Shown: positions 1-7,167, numbered from the stretch's first letter. The stretch is DNA of 64,000 nucleotides from CAZUGO01 sp964619935 (GCA_964619935.1 CAZUGO010000085.1:1-64000); one strand, 5' to 3'. Numbers and translations: made by a program. The notes: generated by a model not told the origin, from the sequence alone.

Positions 1-104
1 CGAAGCTTCGGCGATCCCTTCGCAAGACTCGCTTCCGGCTGCCGGCCAGCTTTGCCGGGCAGAAGGCTATCTGCCGGGTTCCCTTGAAAGGTTTCATGCT
101 CAGG

Positions 105-587
105 TCATGGCAATCCCCCTTTCACAGGCTTCGTGGCGCAACCGCATTCGGGGCAGCGAGCGTCGGTGAGACCCTGGAGAGAGTAACCGCAGGCGATGCA
201 TTGTCCTAACGCAGCACGCTGGGCGTGTTGCCTTCGACGTGATGCCGCAATTCGGAAGACGCCGCCGACTAAACACACGTAAAGACAGGAGAATAAGCCG
301 AACTCGGGGAACAAATAGGCACTCCCCATGGCGATGAAGCCCAGAAAGCCGACCATCCCCAAAGCGCATCCAAAGGAGATTGCGGCGAGAAGTGAACTCC
401 GCCGTCTTCGGCTTTCGTGTGCGCACATCAAGCCTGTAAACGCCAACAAAAACCCAATGTATAGGAGCCCGAATTTCTGGCAATTCGAGGATGGACGAGT
501 CAAGAGCGGCCCAACCGAGAACACCAGTGCAACGCACAGGAACAACACGCTGCACCACCCTAAGACAACAGCGAGCTGTCGTGGCAT
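105..587 (-). CDS. Small membrane protein with C-terminal zinc ribbon (partner of Rhs tail 1)
   Basis: The 160-residue product has about four hydrophobic segments (roughly 7-29, 39-56, 65-93 and 96-115). A basic stretch follows, then a C-terminal zinc ribbon with Cys pairs at 130/133 and 145/148 in a C-x2-C-GYSL ... CPECG arrangement. From memory, this ribbon is common at the ends of planctomycete inner-membrane proteins; its function is unknown. The gene starts 39 bases after the stop of the Rhs tail at 627-1115, on the same strand. The same tail-then-membrane-ribbon order occurs twice more at 1.2-3.4 kb. By analogy with Rhs toxin/immunity pairs it could be an immunity or anchoring partner, but no homology shows that. 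The three ribbon proteins differ strongly outside the ribbon. Confidence 0.7.
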   Translation of the reverse strand: MPRQLAVVLGWCSVLFLCVALVFSVGPLLTRPSSNCQKFGLLYIGFLLAFTGLMCAHESRRRRSSLLAAISFGCALGMVGFLGFIAMGSAYLFPEFGLFSCLYVCLVGGVFRIAASRRRQHAQRAALGQCIACGYSLQGLTDARCPECGCATKPVKGGLP

Positions 588-626
588 GAAACCCTCCGGC
601 TCAGCGAAAAAAGGGGGTGCTCTCGC

Positions 627-1115
627 TCATATCGGAATCAGAGCACTGATGACATCAATAAGCCAATGGCAAGGTAGTGCAAGCATACCCCATTCGCATG
701 TGCCGCTGGAGCCTTCACCCACCGCCGGCCCACACGAATCCGGTGTGCCGGCTCCGGGTAACCCATCCGGAATAAGAGTTCCATACGAATCGTAGCAACA
801 CTGCCATCCCGAAATACCGGGAAAATAACTTCTAAGGCAGGCACTGGCACCGTGCGTAACCCAGGGGTCCAAACACCAGCCATCATTAGTGTTCCACCCG
901 GGAGGTTGTGTATTGGGACAAGGTTGAGGATCTATCGGATCGAATTCTCCATTCCCTGGGTCCACGAGGTCAGGGTCAAGCCCAGACGGTGTCTCAAGAT
1001 ATGTTTCAACATACAAGTAGCCGCTCACCCCTCCACCGATTCCCAGCGGATCTCTTTGCAAGAAGCGTCGCGGCGGGCGTGAGCGGCCGCGTGTTACGTT
1101 AAGACATGGCATCAT
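627..1115 (-). CDS. Orphan Rhs C-terminal tail 1 (Cys-rich)
   Basis: The fragment begins with the end of the Rhs repeat-associated core (RRFLQRDPLG, coding bases near 1040-1070). A degenerate GYLYVE ... DPDLVDPG stretch then stands for the usual NLYxYxxxNPxxxVDPxG. After it comes a unique, Cys- and Trp-rich tail of about 100 residues ending in hydrophobic sequence. A complete Rhs protein would have well over a thousand residues of YD repeats before this point, and none are encoded here. It is therefore a displaced tail, not an intact Rhs gene. The start is uncertain: ATG at 1115 or 1112 is possible, and the frame stays open to 1226, where it would overlap the preceding ribbon gene. The downstream neighbour is the membrane ribbon gene at 105-587. 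Confidence 0.6.
   Translation of the reverse strand: MMPCLNVTRGRSRPPRRFLQRDPLGIGGGVSGYLYVETYLETPSGLDPDLVDPGNGEFDPIDPQPCPNTQPPGWNTNDGWCLDPWVTHGASACLRSYFPGISGWQCCYDSYGTLIPDGLPGAGTPDSCGPAVGEGSSGTCEWGMLALPCHWLIDVISALIPI
1041..1071 (-). repeat. Rhs-tail junction repeat, copy 1
   Basis: On the minus strand this 31-base block reads through CGACGCTTCTTGCAAAGAG and on to the DPLG codons. It is almost identical to blocks at 2068-2100 and 3364-3392. Upstream of the block the three loci share nothing obvious, so it marks the cassette boundary. Confidence 0.7.
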
Positions 1116-1164
1116 GCAGGCTATCTTACCACGGCAGCCACCTGGTTTTCGGCAGAAAATAGCC

Positions 1165-1674
1165 TCAGGGCTCTTCGGTTTGCTTAGCAGCCATTTCGGG
1201 ATGCTCTGGTTGGGCCTTCCTCTCAAACGGCGTCCCGCATTCTGGGCAGCAACGATCTGTGTACCTTAGGTCATAGGCGCATCCTTCGCATATGGGTGTT
1301 CCACTTAAGCTTAACTGTTGACGCAGGGCTCTACGATATGGTCGACGAATACCGTACTCAAGAAAGGCGACGAGTACCAGAAATGTTGGGCACAGAGCTA
1401 GCAGCGAAAGAGCGGTGGGGAGTATCCGGGAAGAAGGGTACCTCTGAATCAAGAAGTTGGACATAATTGTGTAACCAGACGGTCCCATAATTGCTAGTAG
1501 CACAAACAAGATACAGAAGCCCCAATATCTCCAGTCTCGTAACACGGACTTGCATGCCTGATTCTTGGCTCTAGCGAGTTCATCCGGACCATCGAAACGC
1601 TTTATTTCTGGGCAAATGTGGCCCACGATGTGATGCAAGTAGTCATTACCCATTGGAATCATCAGCGTTCTCAA
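1165..1674 (-). CDS. Membrane protein with C-terminal zinc ribbon (partner of Rhs tail 2)
   Basis: The 169-residue product has two strong membrane segments (about 50-71 and 83-108) and a zinc ribbon with Cys at 129, 132, 143 and 146 (CEGCAYDL ... CPECGTPF). A charged C-terminal extension follows. The start overlaps the last codons of Rhs tail 2. ATGs at 1674, 1662 and 1653 are all possible, and the one at 1662 lies inside the last codons of the tail gene, which suggests translational coupling. The ribbon matches those of the two sister proteins, but the membrane part does not. The function is unknown. A role as an immunity-like or anchoring partner of the tail is inferred only from the repeated gene pairing. 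Confidence 0.7.
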   Translation of the reverse strand: MRTLMIPMGNDYLHHIVGHICPEIKRFDGPDELARAKNQACKSVLRDWRYWGFCILFVLLAIMGPSGYTIMSNFLIQRYPSSRILPTALSLLALCPTFLVLVAFLEYGIRRPYRRALRQQLSLSGTPICEGCAYDLRYTDRCCPECGTPFERKAQPEHPEMAAKQTEEP

Positions 1675-2098
1675 GGCAGCTATCTAAATTTTGATCCGCC
1701 GTCTCGCCGCAATCGGCAACTATCTCCGCACACCAATGGTACTGCAGGAGGTCCAAGATACCGCTGCAGGGTATGCAAAGCCCCACGCATAAATAGTACG
1801 TACCCGAGCCCCAGATGCCGCCCGGAACTCCACATGCAATTATGCAGCCACCGATACCCCCAGCGGCAGATCCGGCTAGCGGTGCTAAGCATTGAGTGAG
1901 TGCCGTCAGGCACCCGGCCATATGCTGTTGCCACATTTGATAGCACTGCGCTGTGGTGATAAGACCTAGGGGATCCGATCGGCCAACAGGATTCAAATCC
2001 GAGTATCCGTACAAGGCAAGATTCTGTCGCAAATGAGATTGAGCTCTCAAGAAATCTCTTTGATAGCCCAGCGGATCTCTTTGCAAGAAGTGTCGCAT
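1646..2098 (-). CDS. Orphan Rhs C-terminal tail 2 (hydrophobic, Cys-rich)
   Basis: From the ATG at 2098 the product is 150 residues. It opens with MRHFLQRDPLGY, followed by NLALYGYSDLNPVGRSDPLGL, a clear match to the end of the Rhs core. The remaining tail of about 100 residues has many Cys residues and a long Gly/Ala-rich hydrophobic stretch (near residues 75-120) that could insert in a membrane. The frame is open upstream to 2350, but those 84 residues show no Rhs repeats and are probably not part of the protein. The downstream ribbon gene overlaps its end by up to 29 bases. No full-length Rhs gene precedes it. It is a displaced tail cassette; whether it is translated by itself cannot be told from sequence. 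Confidence 0.6.
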   Translation of the reverse strand: MRHFLQRDPLGYQRDFLRAQSHLRQNLALYGYSDLNPVGRSDPLGLITTAQCYQMWQQHMAGCLTALTQCLAPLAGSAAGGIGGCIIACGVPGGIWGSGTYYLCVGLCIPCSGILDLLQYHWCAEIVADCGETADQNLDSCLENADDSNG

Positions 2099-2100
2099 GG
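2068..2100 (-). repeat. Rhs-tail junction repeat, copy 2
   Basis: The minus strand has ATGCGACACTTCTTGCAAAG and runs into the DPLGY codons. It differs from copy 1 by one base across the core block. Upstream sequence is unrelated to copies 1 and 3. Confidence 0.7.
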
Positions 2101-2320
2101 GCCTGATCCCAGGGTGTTTGGAGCGCCCAAGCACCGACACAGACCGCCGTGGAAGCGACGCAACGACGTCGTCGCTGCACCCAAGCTCGGCGGCCTTGTC
2201 ATGCAGGCTCGCAACCATAATGGTATTGTACCAAGGCGACCGCGGGAATTCAGCAACCGGGGGATCAGGCGTCATTTGTGCCGCCATTGAATGACACGTA
2301 GCGAACTCCCCCGACCCGGC

Positions 2321-2371
2321 GGTTAACGACCAGCGCCGGCGCAGAGACACGCCGGCGTCTGGCGTTATAAC
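2321..2371. other. Imperfect long hairpin between cassettes 3 and 2
   Basis: The arms at 2324-2341 and 2350-2367 pair as an 8-bp GC block (CGCCGGCG on both arms), a single unpaired T (2358), 4 bp (CCAG/CTGG), a single unpaired A (2329) and 5 bp (TAACG/CGTTA), around an 8-base loop. The outer ends contain AAC and GTT. A paired AAC/GTT plus extrahelical bases resembles an integron attC, but the 7-base core boxes fit poorly and the site is short. A transcription terminator for cassette 3 is the simpler alternative, although no T-tract follows on the minus strand. Confidence 0.4.
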
Positions 2372-2488
2372 GCGGCTGACCGCAATGTGTTAGCAAGGCA
2401 ATGTTACGCAGCTCACCGCTGCCTCCTCGATGGCCGGTCTTGAAGCGCTGCGCAGCTGGCTGGTTTGGTTTGGGCGCTCAATTGACAG

Positions 2489-2962
2489 TCAAGCTCTAGG
2501 CTCAAACGGTGTGCCGCACTCGGGACAACGGTGCGTACTACCTATTAGGCTGTATCGACAGGTGCTGCACAGGTCGGCGCATGTCTTGCGGTTCCATCTA
2601 CGCCCAACAAGAGTAGTGACAATTGCTGAGAACACCAGAAAGGGAATCCATAGCGGAAACACCCATGTGGCTAATTGACCTGACTTGTTTCGCGAAAACA
2701 CCGGCTTCCACGCGGTGCTGAAACGCCGACATGTACCGACTTCGACCATTCTCATGGAGCGCGGGTCGGAAAGCATGACCGGAGCATCAAAACGTGTCAA
2801 GTCCGCCCATCGTAGCGCTCCAAAACCAAGGGCGACTGCGCTATGCTGGGGTTTGTGCGGCATTCTGAACGCAACGCCATAGTAGCTCACACCCCAGAAC
2901 ACACTACTCACTACAAGACCACACGATGAACCGAGCAGCAAAGCCCTTTCAACACGTTTCAT
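2489..2962 (-). CDS. Membrane protein with C-terminal zinc ribbon (partner of Rhs tail 3)
   Basis: The 157-residue product has an N-terminal hydrophobic segment (about 8-31), a soluble middle (about 35-95), a second membrane segment (about 97-121) and a terminal zinc ribbon (Cys 132, 135, 146, 149; CSTCRYSL ... CPECGTPF). Both ends of the 65-residue middle domain are membrane segments, so it probably sits on the outer face. The gene starts five bases after the stop of Rhs tail 3. It is the third ribbon protein in the same position after a tail. Function unknown. Confidence 0.7.
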   Translation of the reverse strand: MKRVERALLLGSSCGLVVSSVFWGVSYYGVAFRMPHKPQHSAVALGFGALRWADLTRFDAPVMLSDPRSMRMVEVGTCRRFSTAWKPVFSRNKSGQLATWVFPLWIPFLVFSAIVTTLVGRRWNRKTCADLCSTCRYSLIGSTHRCPECGTPFEPRA

Positions 2963-2967
2963 TGGAA

Positions 2968-3390
2968 CTAGTCGATGGCAAAATCACCAAGATCACAAAA
3001 GCAACTAAGTGTCGTGCAAGATGCAGTACACTCCCCCCAAAATCCACACACTTGGCAATTACCAAAGCAATCCAACCAGACATCATGCCATTGGCCCAAG
3101 AAATTAGGTAAGCAAATGCCACAATCTCCGTATCCCAATGGATCGTCTAGTTCGTCTTGACACTCCTGTTTGGTGTTGTAGGGTCCGCCAATTAGTACAG
3201 CTGGATTTCCGCAATCAAGCCCTGACGGGTCCTCGAGGTTCATCGGATTATCGCCTGTACGCACGTAGAGTTGCATGCCATCTCGATAGTCGCTTCCTGC
3301 ATAAGCGGGTACAAGGTCAAGTACACTGTTTGTGGAATCGATGCCAGCTGCCATCTTGGATTGCGGGTCTCTTTGCAAGAAGCGTCGCAT
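2968..3390 (-). CDS. Orphan Rhs C-terminal tail 3 (13-Cys tail)
   Basis: The 140-residue product starts MRRFLQRDPQ and continues to DGMQLYVRTGDNPMNLEDPSGL, a full match to the end of the Rhs core. A unique tail of about 80 residues with about 13 Cys follows, many as CxxC or CxC, unlike tails 1 and 2. An in-frame stop lies about 21 codons upstream of the ATG, so there is no Rhs body here. It is followed within five bases by the ribbon gene at 2489-2962. The many Cys residues suggest either a disulfide-rich extracellular domain or metal binding; the sequence does not decide between them. Confidence 0.65.
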   Translation of the reverse strand: MRRFLQRDPQSKMAAGIDSTNSVLDLVPAYAGSDYRDGMQLYVRTGDNPMNLEDPSGLDCGNPAVLIGGPYNTKQECQDELDDPLGYGDCGICLPNFLGQWHDVWLDCFGNCQVCGFWGECTASCTTLSCFCDLGDFAID

Positions 3391-3392
3391 GG
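3364..3392 (-). repeat. Rhs-tail junction repeat, copy 3
   Basis: The minus strand reads ATGCGACGCTTCTTGCAAAG and then diverges after the GAGACCC codons. It matches copies 1 and 2 across the RFLQRDP codons. Flanking DNA upstream is unrelated. Confidence 0.7.
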
Positions 3393-4111
3393 CTCCGATG
3401 TGTCCCCGTTGACCGCCGTCGTGGGGTCATTTGCGACTAGCAACCCGGGTCGTCTCCGTCATTGTAGCCGGAACTGGGAAGGCGGTGCAACCTGTCGGCC
3501 AATGGTCACCCTGCGCACGGAGATTTCGCGCGGGGGACTACGTCCGCCGAGACGAGGTCCAGCACCGCGCCTGCCGGGCCATCCTGGAGGTCAAGGGCGG
3601 CTGCTGTCACTTGGGCGGCGCTGCTCGATGTTCTGAACGACGAACAACGCCGCCCGCCGCCGGCTTCACAAGGAGTGCCTTGCCCTGCTCGACGGCTTGG
3701 CCAACCATCCCTACGCAGCTGAGGAGGCCACGCAAATGGCGGGGATTGAAGCAGATGGGGAGGAAGAGGCGGGGGTGGACGACGACGGCTCAAAACAACA
3801 TGCGGAAGGCCAAGAAGAGTGTTCCCGTCGTCACCGATGACCTCAAAGGTCAGCTCGTGACCTCCGACTCTCGACCCTGCAAGAAGCGTCTCAATTATGG
3901 GGTCAGTCCGTGGGTCAGTCCGGATAGAGGATTTGTGGATACGGTGTTGAGTATCCCACAGGTCTCGATCATCATTGAGGATACTATTGGCGAATCGGCC
4001 AGCGAATAACGGCCGCCAGCTGTTCGCTTGATTGGCAGGAGGCAGCACCATGCAGGTCGTATACCGTTCCGCCGGCAAGCTTACGGGCTAAGGGCGGGCT
4101 TTGAGATAAAT
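3391..4111. other. Gene-poor upstream flank of the cassette array, with a possible fourth junction remnant
   Basis: Open frames exist on both strands but none has a recognisable domain, a ribosome binding site with a sensible start, or normal composition. I call no gene here. Bases 3878-3890 carry 13 bases identical, on the minus strand, to the core of the junction repeat (GACGCTTCTTGCA), without readable Rhs codons after it. This may be a decayed fourth copy. A plus-strand frame ending near 3840 (about 55 residues, acidic and Gln-rich at its end) could be a gene remnant; I cannot identify it. Confidence 0.4.
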
Positions 4112-4278
4112 TGGTACCACCAAATGTAGCAAATGAAGATACCGTTTTATGTAAATGGTATCACCATTTGGTTCAATTGGTACCACCATTTGATGATTCT
4201 GGTACCATCATTTGATGATTCTGGTACCACCATTTGATCAATTTGGTACCACCATTTGATCAATGTGGTACCACCATT
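4112..4278. repeat. 22-bp tandem repeat (minisatellite)
   Basis: Five consecutive 22-bp units start at 4156, 4178, 4200, 4222 and 4244, with a partial sixth at 4266. An outlying unit start at 4112 is in the same 22-bp phase (two periods earlier), so a decayed unit lies between. The consensus is TGGTACCACCATTTGATCAATT. Each unit contains two palindromes, GGTACC and (in the best units) TTGATCAA. It is AT-rich in a GC-rich chromosome. 22 is not a multiple of three, so the open frame crossing it (minus strand) is not a repeat protein. Confidence 0.85.
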
Positions 4279-4389
4279 TTCACCAAAGGCAGGCATCGCT
4301 GGACTTCCAGTCCCGGTGGGTTTGGGCTGCGGGCGCCTCATGGGGCATGATCCACCCTGGTGGCGCTGGGGCGGTTCCTTGCGGCCTGG

Positions 4390-5598
4390 CTAGTCCCAGC
4401 CCCCCGGCTCGGTGCTGGGTGTGAGCAATCGCCGGCAAGCCGCCAGAGCCGCTGCCGCCAGGGGCGTGGCGACCAGCGGATCATCCTCCTTAGCGTCAGT
4501 ATAGGGGTTGGTCCAGGACCCGTCGGGATTCTGGCGGTGAACCAGCTCAGAGGCCAAGGCGCTCGGCCAGTCCAGCGGTCCGCCGGGAGTGTCGAGGGTC
4601 CGGCTCCCGAGGGCCATGAAGGCATGGGCTACCGACCAACAGTAATAATAGTAGTAGGCATCCCGCAGGAACTCACGGTCGGGTTGGAATCGGCCGGGAT
4701 TGTGCCGGACGGTGAAGTGCTGCTCCAGCCACCTGCGGGCCGCGGCGACCTGCGGGTTGCCGAAGTCCAGTCCACAGCGGATCAAGATCCGCAGCCCGTC
4801 GGCAGTGGCGCTGCCATAGGAACGGAACCGCTGGCGGCCGCTGCCATCCACACCGGCCAGTCCGGCCTTGTTTCGAGCCGCCGACGGGCTGAAGAAAAAG
4901 CCGCCATCGTCGAACACACCATCGGGCGCCGCGCCGGCTTGCGGCCAATTCTGGCAGTGTCCCGCGAAGCTCAGGATCCGGGCATACACAGGATCGTCGG
5001 TCGTCCGGCCGGCGGCGCGCAGGGCGCCCACGGCAAAAAGGGTTGCCGAGAGGTTTGCCTCGACGGCTTCAGGGTCAAGCTGCCGTCGGATCGGCACGCC
5101 AAGGTGATAGCCCCAGCCGCCGTAGGATCCGTCGGCAGGCGTCCATCCCAGGGCCTCGGTGCATTGTCGTTCCAACAGGTACTGGAGCCAGGCGTCCTGG
5201 GCTCTTAGCCGCTGCGGGGTGCGGGCGTCCAGAATGACGCTCCAACTGGCCATGGCGGCCGTGTAGGTGGGATAGGCCAGCGCGGTTTGCGGGCGAACCC
5301 GGCCGTCACTGTCGACCGGGGCCAGCAGCAGGGCCACTGCGCGGCCGGCAGCGCCGGCCAGGTCATGTCGATCGTGAGGCATGCTGTGCAGGGTGCTGAG
5401 TACCAGGGGCGTCAGACTCAAGTCTTCACGGAGCACGCCGTAGGTGGTGGATCGCCAGGATCCGTCCGGCTGCTGGCACCGCACCAGGTACGCCGTTGCC
5501 CGATCGAGGGCCCCATCGATTTCAGCGATGGCGGCCTTGGTGGGTCGGCCCTGCAGGAGCGCCAGGATCCCCACGGACAACACTGCCGGCGTGATCAT
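4390..5598 (-). CDS. Secreted alpha/alpha-toroid protein (prenyltransferase/squalene-oxidase-repeat-like)
   Basis: The 402-residue product opens with a short hydrophobic segment (about 1-18) that may be a signal peptide. Repeated helical hairpins follow, with QxPDGSW-type turns near residues 40-50 (QQPDGSW) and 360-370 (RQNPDGSWTNP). These are typical of alpha/alpha-toroid folds (squalene cyclase, prenyltransferase beta, complement-like). The DxDD or zinc-site residues of the true enzymes are not visible, so a structural or binding role is as likely as catalysis. A YYYYY run occurs near residue 318. It is the last of three co-directional genes (7030-7167, 5661-6944, 4390-5598), 62 bases after its paralogue. 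Confidence 0.7.
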   Translation of the reverse strand: MITPAVLSVGILALLQGRPTKAAIAEIDGALDRATAYLVRCQQPDGSWRSTTYGVLREDLSLTPLVLSTLHSMPHDRHDLAGAAGRAVALLLAPVDSDGRVRPQTALAYPTYTAAMASWSVILDARTPQRLRAQDAWLQYLLERQCTEALGWTPADGSYGGWGYHLGVPIRRQLDPEAVEANLSATLFAVGALRAAGRTTDDPVYARILSFAGHCQNWPQAGAAPDGVFDDGGFFFSPSAARNKAGLAGVDGSGRQRFRSYGSATADGLRILIRCGLDFGNPQVAAARRWLEQHFTVRHNPGRFQPDREFLRDAYYYYYCWSVAHAFMALGSRTLDTPGGPLDWPSALASELVHRQNPDGSWTNPYTDAKEDDPLVATPLAAAALAACRRLLTPSTEPGGWD

Positions 5599-5660
5599 GT
5601 CGAACGACCCCTCCTGACGGGAACGACTCGGGCGCCCAACTGCGATTCGTGAGGCTCAGG

Positions 5661-6944
5661 TTAGCGGCGTTTGATGTTGGCTGCCACCGGAAAGCGTGCG
5701 CGGTCGAGCGTCAGCACCATCAGGGCGGTTGCCGTACAGAAATTGCGACCGGTGATGCAGTGGTGCCCGGACCAACTGCCGTCGGCGTTCTGGATGCGAT
5801 TGAGGTTCTCAGTCATGGACTGATCCCATTGTTTCCAGTCGTTCCCACCAGCCTGCACCAGGCTCTCGCCGATGAGCATGTAGCTGAGGAATTCCTCGCC
5901 GCCGTTCGAGCCGAATCCAGCGACGAACCGAGGGTCATTCAGGCGGTCGGAGACTGCATCGATGGCCTGGCCGGCTTTTCCTCGATATGCGGAGATGTCG
6001 TCGAGCTGCCGGCGGATCTCGGCGCGTTGGGCGTCGGACGTGGCCGCGTCCAGGGCGGCGGTCAGGTTTTCTTGGTCGATGGCCTTGGTGGCATCGGCTT
6101 CCTGGATGGCGGCAATATTGCCGGCCGCGGCGTACAGCTCGATATCGGCGGCATCGTCGGCAACAGTGAACGAACCGGCACGCTCATCGAAGTGCCCGGC
6201 CGCCCGATCAGCCGCGCGATCCAGAATGGCAGCGTCCACGTCGATTCCCGCCTGGGCCGCCCGATTGAGCGCTTTGCTGGCCAGGGCCTGCGACATGACG
6301 GCGGCCCACCCGCGTCCGTCCCAGGTGCCGTCTGCCTTCTGATTCTTTTCCATCTTGTCGATCACCTTGGCCAATGCGGCGGCGATCCGCAGGTTGCCCG
6401 CCGCATCCGGCATTTGGTTCTGAGCTTCGGTGAGCAGCAAGGCGGCCAGGAAGGTATCGATGTATGGCCCGATCTTGAGTTGCACGCGGGTCCCCTCGAC
6501 GTCGGTGACCTTGAGCGAGGTAGTGTCCGACTCCTCGATCTGGGCGCAGACATACCCCAGACCGCGCTGGATCTGCGGGTGGTGCGGGCCTGACTGAGGG
6601 GTGCTGCCGGCCCGCATCAACGCCAGAATGGAGATGCAGGTGTCGGCCACGTTCGGCCGGGCCAGGATCTCGGGCCGTCCCGATCCCATGTGCACCGATT
6701 CCTCTCCTTGGCTCCAGCCGCCGTTGTCCTGTTGGGTCGCCAGCAGCCAGGCCAACGCGCGTTGCACGCGGTCGCTGAGCGGCTTGGGTTCGGCGGTCGG
6801 CGTCCAGTGGGCGGACGGTTGGGTGGGCGGGTCCGCCACCGCGGCGTTGGGTGCCGGCTGGGTCGCCGGCGGCGTTTCGGCCCAAATCGTGGCAGCGATC
6901 AAGACGGCGGACAGCGCGGCAGTGGTCTGGAGAGGTTGCTTCAT
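5661..6944 (-). CDS. Secreted alpha/alpha-toroid protein, paralogue of the downstream gene
   Basis: The 427-residue product has a signal peptide (about 1-22, ending near IWAE), a Pro/Ala/Thr-rich linker to about residue 50, then toroid-type helical repeats. DGSW-like turns are TQQDNGGWS near residue 70, KADGTWDG near 208 and QNADGSWSG near 390. The segment at about 280-330 is rich in Asp, Ala and Gln and looks like an inserted helical arm. The family (prenyltransferase/squalene-oxidase repeat) is common in planctomycetes as exported proteins of unknown role. It lies 85 bases after a 45-residue gene and 62 bases before the second toroid gene, so the three are probably one transcript. Confidence 0.7.
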   Translation of the reverse strand: MKQPLQTTAALSAVLIAATIWAETPPATQPAPNAAVADPPTQPSAHWTPTAEPKPLSDRVQRALAWLLATQQDNGGWSQGEESVHMGSGRPEILARPNVADTCISILALMRAGSTPQSGPHHPQIQRGLGYVCAQIEESDTTSLKVTDVEGTRVQLKIGPYIDTFLAALLLTEAQNQMPDAAGNLRIAAALAKVIDKMEKNQKADGTWDGRGWAAVMSQALASKALNRAAQAGIDVDAAILDRAADRAAGHFDERAGSFTVADDAADIELYAAAGNIAAIQEADATKAIDQENLTAALDAATSDAQRAEIRRQLDDISAYRGKAGQAIDAVSDRLNDPRFVAGFGSNGGEEFLSYMLIGESLVQAGGNDWKQWDQSMTENLNRIQNADGSWSGHHCITGRNFCTATALMVLTLDRARFPVAANIKRR

Positions 6945-7029
6945 GATGTGTCTCCTTGTGCGAAATCCTGGACGTTACCCATCGGGACCGGTGTCACCCC
7001 GCGGGTCCCAGTGACCGGCCGCAGGGCAC

Positions 7030-7167
7030 TCAGCAGTTGGACGGCCTGCCTTGCCTGAAGTTCCGCGGATTCTGCAGGAATGGTGCGGGTGGGTTCGCCC
7101 CAGCGGTCTGGTTGCCGGCCGCTTGGCGTTGAGCCAAGGCGCCCAGAATCGCCATGGTCTGGTTCAT
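7030..7167 (-). CDS. 45-residue small protein leading the toroid operon
   Basis: The product starts MNQTMAILGALAQRQ, is Gln-, Asn- and Pro-rich, and ends PSNC. A strong ribosome binding site (GAGGAGGAG, about five bases before the ATG at 7167) supports translation from here, not from the longer in-frame start at 7224. There is no clear membrane segment and I recognise no family. It is separated by 85 bases from the first toroid gene on the same strand. It may be a leader peptide, a small partner of the toroid proteins, or a remnant. Confidence 0.5.
   Translation of the reverse strand: MNQTMAILGALAQRQAAGNQTAGANPPAPFLQNPRNFRQGRPSNC

Noticed and set aside
2390..2430. Similarity of ATGTTACGCAGC to the leader of integron aadA cassettes
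   Set aside because: A 12-base match is too short, and no integrase or clear attC site supports it.
3431..4078. Open frames of about 190 codons on both strands
   Set aside because: Arg/Pro-rich, no ribosome binding site or domain; treated as gene-poor DNA.
4112..4278. CRISPR array
   Set aside because: Units are contiguous with no variable spacers, so it is a simple tandem repeat.
4147..4341. Repeat protein encoded by the 22-bp array
   Set aside because: 22 is not a multiple of three and the reading frame shifts in each unit; no ribosome binding site.
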